Source of the DNA: Pseudomonadota bacterium
GTDB taxonomy: Bacteria > Myxococcota_A > UBA9160 > SZUA-336
DNA: 64,000 nt
Assembly: GCA_003247575.1 (NCBI GenBank)
Contig: QJZC01000051.1
Span: forward strand, 1-64,000
Direction of reading: 5' to 3'
Shown here: positions 17,354 to 26,143 of the stretch, piece after piece
Layout of the letters: each line of letters opens with the position of its first letter
Position numbering within the stretch: position 1 is the first letter of the stretch
Translations under genes and position numbers: made by a program
The notes under the pieces: generated by a model
What the model saw: only the letters and a program-made list of their open reading frames with translations
The model's database searches: none
Told to the model about the DNA's origin: nothing

Positions 17354-18217
17354 ATGTTGGAGGGGAGACGATTGCACGGAGAGATCATCGCAGAAGGGCT
17401 CGAGTTCCCAGAAGGTCCGGTCTGGGTAGATGGCGTGCTCTATTGTGTCGAGATCATGGGTGGCCAGATCGCACGCTGGAGCGGACCCGAAACTCTCGCG
17501 CGCATCGCCCACACCGGTGGCGGACCCAATGGAGCGACCTTGGGGCCGGACGGAGCCCTGTATGTGACTCAGAACGGCGGCATGCGCCGGTCGGGACGCA
17601 CGACTCCCAGCATTCAACGGGTGGGTCTCGATGGAAAGGTCGAGCGGCTGGTCACCGAGATCTCCGGTGACGTGCTGGAAGGCCCGAACGATCTGGCCTT
17701 CGGCCCGGATGGGCGGCTGTACTTCACCGATCCGCGCGGCGCCTCCGATCCCGCGCTGAACCAGCGCCCGGGACGCATCTTCGCCTGGGACATCGAGAGA
17801 CAAACCGGCACCAAACTCATCGAGCTCGGGCCGGTGTTCCCAAATGGAATCGCCTTCGATGCCGAGGGAGCGCTGGTCTGGACCGAATCCTTTACGCGGC
17901 GCGTCATGCGTCTACAGCTGGGGGAGCAGACGGGCGAGCTGGTCCCGGAGGCTCCACCAGAGTGCGTGGTCGAACTGCCCGAGCGACACTTTCCGGACGG
18001 CTTCGCGATCGGAGCAAGCGGCCGGCTCTACGTTGCCTCGACCTACGGACACTGCGTAAGCGTCATCGAGAAGGGCAAGCTCGTAGACCGCCTCGTATGC
18101 GGGGATGGAATGATCACCAACTGCTGCTTCGGCGGCACCGATCTCTACGTCACCGAGAGCCGTCACGGCGCGCTCTGGCGCTTCTCGCTCGACGAGCCGG
18201 GCCTGCCACTCCATTGA
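17354..18217 (+). CDS. SMP-30/gluconolactonase-like beta-propeller hydrolase
   Basis: The 287-aa protein carries SMP-30 family landmarks: LEFPEGPVW near the start (metal-binding Glu), GPNGATLGPDGALYVT, the signature GPNDLAFGPDGRLYFTDP, VFPNGIAFD and HFPDGFAIG (Asn/Asp ligands). These are metal-dependent six-bladed-propeller lactonases acting on sugar lactones or similar cyclic esters. ATG 17354 is listed, but TTG 17372 has an excellent GGAGGGG site at 17359-17365 and may be the real start. Its stop overlaps the next gene by four bases (TTGA), forming an operon with an alpha/beta hydrolase. Confidence 0.88.
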   Translation: MLEGRRLHGEIIAEGLEFPEGPVWVDGVLYCVEIMGGQIARWSGPETLARIAHTGGGPNGATLGPDGALYVTQNGGMRRSGRTTPSIQRVGLDGKVERLVTEISGDVLEGPNDLAFGPDGRLYFTDPRGASDPALNQRPGRIFAWDIERQTGTKLIELGPVFPNGIAFDAEGALVWTESFTRRVMRLQLGEQTGELVPEAPPECVVELPERHFPDGFAIGASGRLYVASTYGHCVSVIEKGKLVDRLVCGDGMITNCCFGGTDLYVTESRHGALWRFSLDEPGLPLH

Positions 18218-19113
18218 CGACCGATTCGACGACGGATCGCGTGCTGCTCGAGCACGCTCCCATCGTTCGCTTCCCGCTCGCCGCCCCGACATCGGCGTCC
18301 TCCCAATCAGCGGATCCGTGGGGAACACCGGCGCATCACGGTGTGCTGCGCGTCCCCACGGGCGTGGATCGGCCCGCGACCGTGCTCTGCCTCCACGGGG
18401 GTCTCGAACCGCTACCGCTCGAGACTCTCGAACATCTGGCCAAGCGAAGTATCCTGGCCAACGCGCTGCTCCGAGCGGGCTTCGCGGTCGCGTACTCGAC
18501 ACGTCGCGCACTCCCCGAGGATCCGCACGTCTCGTCTCGTGGACTCGGCGCCGTCGCCGACATCCGGCAGGCCGTTCACGCACTGCGCGTCCGGACGGAT
18601 ATCGATGCGCAGCGTCTCGCACTGCTCGGCAGCAGCGGAGGCAGCGACCTGGCTTTCGAGGTGGCCGGTATCGTGGGTCCGCGAGCACTCGTCGTGGAGG
18701 AGCCCGCCACGGTACTCCTGGCTCGCATCCTCGAGCCGGACACGCCGAAGGCGGGGGCGACCTGGACGCCGACCGAGGTCTGGCCCAAGGGGCTGGTGCG
18801 CGCCTACAGTGGCTGGCGCCGTCAGCACATGCGGGCTCTGTTGCGAGCGGTGGCCTGCCCGATCTTCCTGCCTCGCGGCGACCAGCCCCTACTCGACGCA
18901 GATCCTCAGCGAGCCATACGCGAGATCCTGCTCCCGGAGCTCGAGCACCTGGGAAAGCAGGTCGAAGAGCGCGTGTACCCCGGTCGAGCGCACGGATTCG
19001 GCTTCCTCGCAGGCGCATCGCCGGAGCCCGTATCGGCTGAGGCTGCCGACTCCGTCGCACAGCTCCTGAAGGACATCGTGCGCTTCCTCAAACCCCTCTG
19101 CTCGGAAGCGTGA
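18214..19113 (+). CDS. Alpha/beta hydrolase, dienelactone/oligopeptidase-like
   Basis: A 299-aa alpha/beta hydrolase without a signal peptide. The oxyanion block LCLHGG, the nucleophile elbow LLGSSGGSDLAF (GxSxG) and the C-terminal catalytic His in GRAHGFGF are visible; the acid would lie near FLPRGDQPLLD. TTG 18214 overlaps the stop of the SMP-30-like gene; GTG 18241 is an alternative. Pairing with a lactonase suggests sequential ester/lactone hydrolysis, but the substrate is unknown. Confidence 0.8.
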   Translation: MTTDSTTDRVLLEHAPIVRFPLAAPTSASSQSADPWGTPAHHGVLRVPTGVDRPATVLCLHGGLEPLPLETLEHLAKRSILANALLRAGFAVAYSTRRALPEDPHVSSRGLGAVADIRQAVHALRVRTDIDAQRLALLGSSGGSDLAFEVAGIVGPRALVVEEPATVLLARILEPDTPKAGATWTPTEVWPKGLVRAYSGWRRQHMRALLRAVACPIFLPRGDQPLLDADPQRAIREILLPELEHLGKQVEERVYPGRAHGFGFLAGASPEPVSAEAADSVAQLLKDIVRFLKPLCSEA

Positions 19114-19141
19114 AGTAGCAGCCTTCCCTTACCCCTAACCC

Positions 19142-19708
19142 CTACCACCCGCCCGAACCGGGCTCGCCCTTGAAGGGCCCGACCAGCTCGGGTGTCACCC
19201 AGCCAGCATAGAAGCCACCCGGCTGCGCAATCACGCGCTGCCCTTCCACGTAGCACTCGAGCAGGGCCGGATAGAAGCCCACGAAGTCGCGAATGCACTC
19301 GAACTCCGCAAATGGAGCTCGGTAGCACCATGCCGCTCGCGCGGCTCGACCTCGGGCTGCGACGACGTCGAAGTAGGTGGCCTCCCCCTTCCACTCGCAA
19401 CGGGAGCCGCCTCCGACCTCGACGAGCACTCCGGGAACGATCGAATCTGGGGGCAGGTAGAACGTCGGCGGATGCGAGGTCTCGAGTACGCGGACGCTGG
19501 CCCGGGTGCGCGCAACTGGAGCCCCCGCGAACTCGACGACGATCGCACGCGGATCGGACACGGGACACGCCGGCCGTGGATAGTCCCAGACCGACTCCTG
19601 CCCTGGCCTCGGGACGACGGCGAAGTGCGGACGCTCCGCGCCGGTGTTCTTCCATCCGGCGCGCCCGAGCCGCGCCCAATGCGGGAGTCTGCTGTGTCGT
19701 TCGTCCAT
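19142..19708 (-). CDS. DUF427-domain protein
   Basis: A 188-aa soluble protein with a DUF427 domain (about 35-160): ESVWDYPRPAC, ARTRASVRVLETSHPPTFY, CEWKGEATYFDV and FVGFYPALLECYVEG. The role of the family is unknown. ATG 19708 lies 11 bases after a TAGACT box and lacks a ribosome site, so initiation may be near-leaderless. It is on the same strand and just downstream of the acyl-CoA dehydrogenase pair. Confidence 0.85.
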   Translation of the reverse strand: MDERHSRLPHWARLGRAGWKNTGAERPHFAVVPRPGQESVWDYPRPACPVSDPRAIVVEFAGAPVARTRASVRVLETSHPPTFYLPPDSIVPGVLVEVGGGSRCEWKGEATYFDVVAARGRAARAAWCYRAPFAEFECIRDFVGFYPALLECYVEGQRVIAQPGGFYAGWVTPELVGPFKGEPGSGGW

Positions 19709-19730
19709 ACCGAGCAGTCAGTCTACTGCG

Positions 19731-20873
19731 TCAATCCTTCGGCAACCCGAGAATCCGCTCGGCGATGATGTTGCGCTGAATGTTTGGCGTTCCACCGCCG
19801 ATCACGACCTCGGGCCAAGACAGCGCAACCTGTTGCCAGCGACCGCCCTCGATCGCGGCCTCGGATCCAGCGACGTAGCACCCGGAAGCACCCTCGATCT
19901 CGAGCGCCAGCTCCCCGAACTCGACCTCGAGTACGGCGCGATGCAGCTTGTTGATCGACGTCTCGCTCGAGAGCGTCTCGCCCCGCAGCTGTTTGGTCAG
20001 GAACCGCATCCCGTTGTAGCGCATCGCCTCGATCCTCGTTTCGACCCGCGCGATCCGGCGCCGTAGCGCCGGATCTTCCAACACCGCCCGACCGTTCTTC
20101 GAGCGCCCACGCGCGAGCTGCTTGATCTGCTCGAGCTTGCGTTGCAGCGCCTCGACCTCGGCAATGCTCGAGCGCTCGTTCGCGAGCGCCGAGATGGTTA
20201 CCTGCCAGCCCTGCCCTTCTTCTCCCAATCGATTCTCGAGCGGGACGCGCACATCGTCGAAGAAGACCTCCGCAAAGAACAGCGATCCGTTCATCGCTCG
20301 AATCGGCCGCACTTCGATCCCGGGAGACTGCATGTCGACGAGCAGACAGGTGATGCCGTCGTGCTTGACCGCGACCTCGGTCTGCGTGCGCACCAGCAGA
20401 ATCATCCACTTGGCGACAGGCGCCAACGACGTCCAGATCTTCTGACCAGTCACCGAATAGTCGCCACCGGCGCGGACGGCTCGACACTGTAGAGAAGCGA
20501 GATCACTGCCCGCACCGGGCTCCGAGTACCCGGTACACCACTGGTACTTCGAGTCCAGAATGTCCGGGATGAAGCGCCGCTTCTGCTCTTCCGTTCCATA
20601 CTCGATCAGTGCGGGCCCGACCCAAGCGAGCCCCATGTAGCAGGCCCCGAGCGGCGGAGCCTTTCGCTTCGCCATTTCCTCCTTGAGGATCACCTGCTGC
20701 ATGATGCTGCCGCCGCCACCCCCGACCTCCTCTGGCCACGAGAATCCGACCCAACGCCGCTCGCGCACCTTCTTCATCCAGGTCGCGGGATCCGTCGCGG
20801 GCAGGTTGTCGTCCAGAAAGCGCCGCACCTCCTCGCGGAAAGCTTCCTCCTCGGGAGTCAGGTTGAAGTCCAT
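19731..20873 (-). CDS. Acyl-CoA dehydrogenase (first of a coupled pair)
   Basis: A 380-aa flavoprotein catalysing alpha,beta-dehydrogenation of an acyl-CoA. It has the FAD-binding CTGYSEPGAGSDLASL, the WTSLAP block and the C-terminal GGGTPNIQRNIIAERILG. The usual Glu of the MCAD-type EGT motif is Gly here, so a catalytic base, if present, lies elsewhere, as in several FadE proteins of steroid degraders. ATG 20873 shares a base with the stop of the other dehydrogenase (TGATG) and has GGAGG before it. The coupling suggests a heteromeric enzyme. Confidence 0.9.
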   Translation of the reverse strand: MDFNLTPEEEAFREEVRRFLDDNLPATDPATWMKKVRERRWVGFSWPEEVGGGGGSIMQQVILKEEMAKRKAPPLGACYMGLAWVGPALIEYGTEEQKRRFIPDILDSKYQWCTGYSEPGAGSDLASLQCRAVRAGGDYSVTGQKIWTSLAPVAKWMILLVRTQTEVAVKHDGITCLLVDMQSPGIEVRPIRAMNGSLFFAEVFFDDVRVPLENRLGEEGQGWQVTISALANERSSIAEVEALQRKLEQIKQLARGRSKNGRAVLEDPALRRRIARVETRIEAMRYNGMRFLTKQLRGETLSSETSINKLHRAVLEVEFGELALEIEGASGCYVAGSEAAIEGGRWQQVALSWPEVVIGGGTPNIQRNIIAERILGLPKD

Positions 20874-21982
20874 CACAAGCCTCCGAACTGAGCGACCCGC
20901 TCGTAGTGGAAGTCCGCATCTCCGAAGGCGGGCCGAGCCCACTTCGAGCGCTTGAGATACAGCTGGATGTCGTACTCATCCGTATACCCCACCGCGCCAT
21001 GCAGCTGGATCGCATCGATCCCAATCCGAGCAAAGGCTTCGCTCGCGTAGGCCTTCGTCATATACACGGCGCGGCTCGCGTCGGCCCGTTCCTCGTCGAG
21101 CGCCCAGGCCGCGTAGTAGAGCAACGATTTGAAGGACTCGACGTCTACGAACATGTCCGCGAGCGGATGCTTGACGCCCTGGAAGCGGCCTATCGGTTCG
21201 CCGAACTGAATCCGCTGCTTGGCATACTCCGTGGTGATACGCAGCGCTTCCTCTGCGGCGCCAGCGATCTCGGCTGCCATTGCGAGCGCCCCTCGCGCGG
21301 CTGCGCGCTCGATCGCATTCGGCGAGCCCCGCTCGAGCAGACGCTCGGGCTCGACGCGCACCTCCGAGAGGATGAGATGACCGAGCCGCTTGGTCGCGTC
21401 GATCGAGCGAAAGCTTCGAGCGACGACCCCGGGATCGTCGCGCTCCACGACGGCCAGCTGCGGCACACCCTCCAAGCGAAAGGCCACGACGAAGAGGTCC
21501 GACGTTCCGGCATCATGCACACATGGCTTCTCGCCGCTCAGCACGAGCGATCCTCCATCGCGCCGCGCCTCGAGCGAAACCGCATCGACGTGTGGATACT
21601 CCGCGTCGAACAGGGCCAGGGTAGCGATCGACTCCCCCTGCACGATGCGCGGCAGCCAGCGCGCAGTCTGCTCCGAGGAGCCCGAGTCTACGATCGCGGC
21701 CGCAGCCAGGACGGTCGAAGCAAAGGGCGCGGGAACCAAGCCGCGGCCCATCTCTTCGAGCAGGATCACCAGGTCGAGCCAACCCAGACCCGCTCCACCG
21801 TGAGCCTCCGGAATCGCGATCCCGAGCCAGCCCAGCTCGGCGATCTGCCGCCACATCTCCGGGCTGTACCCCGCTTCGGAAGCGGCCAAGTGCCGGACCA
21901 CAGACATTCCGCAGGTCGCCGCCAGGAACTTCCGAGCCTGGTCGCGGAGCAGATCCTGCTCTTCACTGAAGCCGAAGTCCAT
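20873..21982 (-). CDS. Acyl-CoA dehydrogenase (second of a coupled pair)
   Basis: A 369-aa acyl-CoA dehydrogenase with N-terminal MDFGFSEEQDLLRDQARKF, HGGAGLGWLDL, RIQFGEPIGRFQGVKH and the C-terminal AVGYTDEYDIQLYLKRSK. The FAD-contact region is poorer in the canonical Ser/Thr motif than in its partner (LSGEKPCVHDAG). With the gene at 19731 it resembles the alpha/beta subunits of heterotetrameric FadE enzymes acting on bulky or branched acyl-CoAs. ATG 21982 is preceded by GGAGG. First gene of the operon; a palindrome lies upstream. Confidence 0.88.
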   Translation of the reverse strand: MDFGFSEEQDLLRDQARKFLAATCGMSVVRHLAASEAGYSPEMWRQIAELGWLGIAIPEAHGGAGLGWLDLVILLEEMGRGLVPAPFASTVLAAAAIVDSGSSEQTARWLPRIVQGESIATLALFDAEYPHVDAVSLEARRDGGSLVLSGEKPCVHDAGTSDLFVVAFRLEGVPQLAVVERDDPGVVARSFRSIDATKRLGHLILSEVRVEPERLLERGSPNAIERAAARGALAMAAEIAGAAEEALRITTEYAKQRIQFGEPIGRFQGVKHPLADMFVDVESFKSLLYYAAWALDEERADASRAVYMTKAYASEAFARIGIDAIQLHGAVGYTDEYDIQLYLKRSKWARPAFGDADFHYERVAQFGGL

Positions 21983-22130
21983 CGCACAGCCTCCATCCGT
22001 CGCCGCAGCCGCCAGGGATCGCGCGGAGCGCCAAGGCTCCGGGGCACGCATTCCCGATACGGGCGCCGAACCCGTGGGGTGCTGGACCAGTGCCCGAGAT
22101 CTTGGCGCGACCGAACAAAAACCGTCAAGC

Positions 22131-22147
22131 CTGAATGTATGATTCAG
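22131..22147. promoter_or_regulatory. 17-bp palindrome, candidate operator
   Basis: CTGAAT-GTATG-ATTCAG is a perfect 6-bp inverted repeat with a 5-base spacer. It lies between the divergent acyl-CoA dehydrogenase operon and the ParB-like gene, in an AT-richer patch, as expected of a TetR/FadR-like operator. Confidence 0.45.
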
Positions 22148-22211
22148 TGCCTCCGTCCGGGAGAGAGCCGTCGGGTGGGGAGCCTCTGGCGGCCCGAGCA
22201 TCTCAGGCCGC

Positions 22212-22217
22212 TATACT
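22212..22217 (+). promoter_or_regulatory. -10-like box upstream of the ParB-like gene
   Basis: TATACT in the context GCCGCTATACTC, nearly the same as the box before the MauE-like gene. It would start a transcript with a leader of about 120 bases. Confidence 0.35.
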
Positions 22218-22343
22218 CGGCGGGGACGATCGCTGGCGGCGAATCTCGCTATCTGGTTGCCCGAGTGCCCGACCGACGGATGCCCAGTGTCGATTCGACC
22301 GCCGAGTCCGGTTTCGATTGCCGAGCGGCGTAGGGGGTGCACG

Positions 22344-23393
22344 GTGGCCGCAAGGAAGGCGAGCACGAGCAAGAAGGCGGCGATGCGGCGCAGCGCGGGC
22401 GGGGTGAGGTCCAAACCGTCGGCCCGCAAGCAGTCCGCCCGCAAACGCCTCACACCTGCCCGACAACGTCGCGGTGTCGGCGCGGCACAGATCGTTCTAT
22501 CGGCCGACGACGAGGCATTGTTCGAGCTGACCGAGCATGTGCGCCGCGAAGGCGGGGTCCCGATCGGAGGCTACCACGAGCCCCTTTCCGGACATCCGAT
22601 GCTTCTCGCGGCACTCCCGCTGGGCTCCGTGGAGCCCACACCCTTCCAGCGCGATCTGTCGCCGACGCACACCAAGCGCTTGGCCGAGAAGATCGATGCG
22701 AGCGCTGCCTTCCTCGATCCGCTGATCGTGGTCCGCGGAGATGATGGGAAGCTCTGGACTCCGAACGGCAGACACCGCCTGGCGGCTGCGAAGGTCCTCG
22801 GCTTGCGCATGATCACCTGTCTGATCTCACCCGACGACTCGCTCGCCTTCAAGATCCTGGCACTCAATACGGAGAAGGCGCACAACCTGAAGGATCGCAG
22901 CCTCGAGGTGATTCGCATGGCGTACACACTCGCCAAGCGTCACAAGCGCGCGAAAGAGTCCTCCTATGCGGCAGAGTTCGAAGAGTCCTCGCTCCTCACG
23001 CTCGGGATCGTATACGAGCAGTCGAAGCGCTTCGCAGGAGGCGCCTACCACCCGTTCCTGCGCAAGGTAGACCGGTTCTCGGAGCGTACGCTCGCGGTGA
23101 GCCTGCGCGAGCGCGCCGGATTCGCTGCCCGGCTACTAGAGATCGATGAGTACGTGAAAGACATCATCCAGGACCTCCGGGAGCGAGGCTTCAAGAGCCC
23201 CTATCTGCGCAGCTACGTGGTCGCGCGCATCAACCCCGTGCGCTTCCACCGAGCCAAGCCCGGATCCACGGCTCCCGCGATGCCCCAGGGCGCCGCTCTG
23301 ACCCGCATGTCGTCTGCAGCTCGGAAGTTCGATGCGTCCACTGTCCGCGAAAGGGACATCGCGCTCGTGGCCGCAGTCGCACCCGATCCATGA
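22344..23393 (+). CDS. ParB/sulfiredoxin-domain protein with basic N-terminal tail
   Basis: The 349-aa protein begins with a Lys/Arg/Ala/Ser-rich tail (1-45) like a histone H1 tail, followed by a ParB N-terminal-type domain (about 95-170): PLGSVEPTPFQRDLSP, IDASAAFLDPLIVVRGDDG, WTPNGRHRLAAAKVLG. The remainder is helical and could bind DNA. ParB-fold domains bind CTP or have other nucleotide-related activity in different families; no parA is adjacent, so chromosome partitioning is not implied. GTG 22344 follows a G-rich stretch. It is convergent with the MASE1 kinase, only 7 bases apart. Confidence 0.75.
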   Translation: MAARKASTSKKAAMRRSAGGVRSKPSARKQSARKRLTPARQRRGVGAAQIVLSADDEALFELTEHVRREGGVPIGGYHEPLSGHPMLLAALPLGSVEPTPFQRDLSPTHTKRLAEKIDASAAFLDPLIVVRGDDGKLWTPNGRHRLAAAKVLGLRMITCLISPDDSLAFKILALNTEKAHNLKDRSLEVIRMAYTLAKRHKRAKESSYAAEFEESSLLTLGIVYEQSKRFAGGAYHPFLRKVDRFSERTLAVSLRERAGFAARLLEIDEYVKDIIQDLRERGFKSPYLRSYVVARINPVRFHRAKPGSTAPAMPQGAALTRMSSAARKFDASTVRERDIALVAAVAPDP

Positions 23394-23400
23394 ACAGGGG

Positions 23401-25911
23401 TCAGCTCTGAGTTCGAGTGTCGGATGAACCGCTCACCGGAGTGGCCAACAAGGTGTACACCTTCGCCAACAGCTCGCGCTGACTGAAAGGCTTCTTCAAG
23501 AGTGCGATTCCGTCGGGCAGGACTCCGCGATCGGCGAGCACGTCGTCCGAGTATCCCGAGATGTACAACACCTTGAGAGTACGGCGCTCGCGAATCAGCC
23601 GCTCGTAGAGAGCCTTGCCGTTCATGCGCGGCATGATCGCGTCCGTAACGAGCAGGTCGATGCGACCGTCGAACGCCGCGGCCTCATCGACGGCAGCGGC
23701 TCCATCGGGCGCCTCGAGCACGTTGAACCCGGCGCGCCCCAGCGCTCGAAAGACCTGCAGGCGGACCATGGGATCGTCCTCGGCAACCAGCACCGTCTCG
23801 CTGGCAGGCGGACGCTGATAGGTGGGATCCACCGGCCGAGACGCACGTACGGGCTCGTCGCAGAACGGGAGTAGCAGCTCGAAGGTCGAACCTCGACCCA
23901 CTTCGGACTGGACCCGGATTCCGCCGCGGTGCTGCTTCGCGATCCCATACGACGATGCGAGCCCGAGGCCAGTGCCGCGGTCGCCCTTCGTCGAGAAGAA
24001 GGGCTCGAACAGCTGTGCGAGAATCTCCGGTGTCATTCCATGACCGTGATCGGAAACGACCAACCGAGCATACGCACCCGCCGACACGCTGTCGAAGCTC
24101 TCACGCTCACTCTCGGCGATCTCCACGATCGACGTCGAGATCGCAACACGTCCCCCGTTCGGCATCGCATCCGCTGCGTTGATGACGAAGTTCATCAGGA
24201 TCTGCTCGATCTGACGCGCATCGGCACGCACGTAGCACTCTCCGCCTGGATCGAGTTCGAGCACCACGTCGTCCGGAACCATACTTCGGAGTAACCCCTT
24301 CATCGACCGCATGAGTTCGTTCAGCTCGACGGCCCCCGAAGCAAGCGCTTGCCTTCGGCCGAACGCCAACAGGTTCGAAACCAGATCTCGAGCGCGTTCT
24401 GCTGCTGCAATGATCTCGGCCACCTCGTCGCGCTGATCGCCTTCGAGGTCTTCGAGGAGCACGTCGGCATTACCCACGATTGGCATGAGCATGTTGTTCA
24501 GGTCGTGAGCCACACCTCCAGCGAGCCTCCCAAGTGCGTCGAGCTGTTGAGCCTTCTTCACTTGTTCGTCGAGGCGACGTCTCTCTTCCTGGATCTCGAG
24601 CTCGCGCGTGACGTCGCGGAGCATGCACAGAACGAACGACTCGTTCCCGAGTGTGACTGGCAAGAGGTCGGTCTCGGCCTGCAAGGTCTCCCCGCTTCGG
24701 CGCCGGTAGCACCAGGTGAAGCGTCGCTGCTCTCCGCGCTCGGCATTCGCCAGACACGAGCGCATGCGCGCGGCAGAAGACGATCCATCCGGCTGACGAG
24801 GTGGGGAGAGGTCCTGCATGAGCATGCCGGGCACTTCCTCGAGATCCACCTCGAAGAGCTCACCGAAGCGGCGATTCGGGTGTTCGATCCGGAAGTCGCG
24901 CACCAAGAAGATCGCCACGGGGGACGCTTGGATCAAGCTGCGAAACAGCTCCTCTCGATTTCTCAGCGCACTCGCGGTGCGGTGCTGCTCGCCGACCACC
25001 GCAGCCAGAGTGAGTCCGAGCAAGCACGTCAGCACCAAGAACGCCTGCGCGCGCAGGAGCCTCGGTTTGAGCATCTCGTCGGACTGCCATTCCACCTGGC
25101 CGTCGCCGAGGATCAGGGTCGTCAGCGTGAGCGCCGTGAACCACAAGCAGGCCGCCGCCGTTCCCTTTACTCCGAGCCTCAAGCCAGACCAGGTAAGGAG
25201 CGGAAGTGCGGCATAGAAGTGCCAGCCTCCGCGCAGCTCGATCATCGATTGCGCAGCCGCGGTCAGACACAGCAGCACGACGAGCAACAGCGCTTCGAGC
25301 AGCTCACGTCGGGTCGGCAGATCTCGCGTCTGAATCGCGGTCAGTCCGCATACGAGGACAGGAGTGATCAAGGTCAGCCCGAGGGCATCCGAGATCCACC
25401 AGGTCAGCCAGATTCCGGCGAACCCTCCGCCGCTCGCAACCGCCGACCCGAACGCCCCGACCGTCGCGGTCATTCCGTTCACGAGGACAGCTACACCAAA
25501 GAGCGCAACGATGTCCCCCACACGCTCGAATCGGATGTTCGGCCCACGCACCTTCAGCATCGCGAAGGCTCCGACTCCGATCTCGAGTGCACTGGCCGTG
25601 GCGAATCCCATGGCGAGCAGCGGGGGCGTACCGACCACGATGTTGGCCGCCCAGTGTGCAGCGAAGAACCCGACCCAGAGCCGAGCGCGCGAGCCGGACT
25701 CCAGCAACATCCCTGCGAGCGCGATCCCGCTCGGCGGCCAGAGCAGTGAGATGAGATTCGCATCGCTCAGAAGTCGCTTCGATAGAACGATGACGACGGC
25801 ATAGGCGACCAGCCAGCTCGCGATACGGACAGACTCGCGCACAGGCCGGTCCCGCGCTGCGAGCGGACCTTCACTCCCCTGTACACCGCCCTGTACACCG
25901 GTCGATTTCAT
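23401..25911 (-). CDS. MASE1 hybrid histidine kinase with receiver
   Basis: An 836-aa inner-membrane sensor. Residues about 25-305 form a MASE1 domain of about eight helices (SLLWPPSGIALAGML, then GLTLITPVLVC). A PAS domain (about 315-435), HisKA (DALGRLAGGVAHDLNNMLMP), HATPase_c (NFVINAADAM, DHGHGMT, GTGLGLASSYGIAKQHRGG) and a C-terminal receiver (VAEDDPMVRL, VTDAIMPRMNG, LLKKPF) follow. All catalytic motifs look intact. The ATG at 25911 lacks a strong ribosome site. The N-terminus contains a perfect 12-bp tandem duplication encoding GVQGGVQG. Confidence 0.92.
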   Translation of the reverse strand: MKSTGVQGGVQGSEGPLAARDRPVRESVRIASWLVAYAVVIVLSKRLLSDANLISLLWPPSGIALAGMLLESGSRARLWVGFFAAHWAANIVVGTPPLLAMGFATASALEIGVGAFAMLKVRGPNIRFERVGDIVALFGVAVLVNGMTATVGAFGSAVASGGGFAGIWLTWWISDALGLTLITPVLVCGLTAIQTRDLPTRRELLEALLLVVLLCLTAAAQSMIELRGGWHFYAALPLLTWSGLRLGVKGTAAACLWFTALTLTTLILGDGQVEWQSDEMLKPRLLRAQAFLVLTCLLGLTLAAVVGEQHRTASALRNREELFRSLIQASPVAIFLVRDFRIEHPNRRFGELFEVDLEEVPGMLMQDLSPPRQPDGSSSAARMRSCLANAERGEQRRFTWCYRRRSGETLQAETDLLPVTLGNESFVLCMLRDVTRELEIQEERRRLDEQVKKAQQLDALGRLAGGVAHDLNNMLMPIVGNADVLLEDLEGDQRDEVAEIIAAAERARDLVSNLLAFGRRQALASGAVELNELMRSMKGLLRSMVPDDVVLELDPGGECYVRADARQIEQILMNFVINAADAMPNGGRVAISTSIVEIAESERESFDSVSAGAYARLVVSDHGHGMTPEILAQLFEPFFSTKGDRGTGLGLASSYGIAKQHRGGIRVQSEVGRGSTFELLLPFCDEPVRASRPVDPTYQRPPASETVLVAEDDPMVRLQVFRALGRAGFNVLEAPDGAAAVDEAAAFDGRIDLLVTDAIMPRMNGKALYERLIRERRTLKVLYISGYSDDVLADRGVLPDGIALLKKPFSQRELLAKVYTLLATPVSGSSDTRTQS
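25877..25900. repeat. 12-bp perfect in-frame tandem duplication
   Basis: CCCTGTACACCG occurs twice (25877-25888 and 25889-25900) in the first codons of the MASE1 kinase. Confidence 0.75.
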
Positions 25912-26131
25912 CGTGAACTTTCTATCGCGATGACCAGGAGATCGATAGTGCCCCGACTAGGGCACACGCTGCAATCGAGATCGACTCTCGAAGCGCCGCC
26001 CCGCCAATGACTCCGCTCGCCTACGTAGCCGCAGGCACCCAAGACATTCAAGTCGACTCGCACGAGAGTCTTGTGCATTTCCATTCCTGCACGTGGATCG
26101 GGCCCAGCATACGCGCGTTCCGAGGTCGGTG

Positions 26132-26137
26132 TACGAT
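26132..26137 (+). promoter_or_regulatory. -10-like box giving a leaderless start
   Basis: TACGAT ends six bases before ATG 26144. Confidence 0.35.
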
Positions 26138-26143
26138 GCGGGA

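Noticed and set aside
19124..19150. Telomere-like CCCTTACCCCTAACCCC run
   Set aside because: Two imperfect units only, in an ordinary bacterial intergenic gap; it is just a C-rich stretch.
20906..22333. A long plus-strand open frame (475 codons) opposite the acyl-CoA dehydrogenase genes
   Set aside because: It is Arg-rich, lacks a ribosome site and family features, and mirrors third-position GC of the real genes on the other strand.
24349..25749. A 466-codon plus-strand frame opposite the MASE1 kinase
   Set aside because: Composition (His/Gln/Arg-rich) and position are those of an antisense shadow; the minus-strand kinase is complete.
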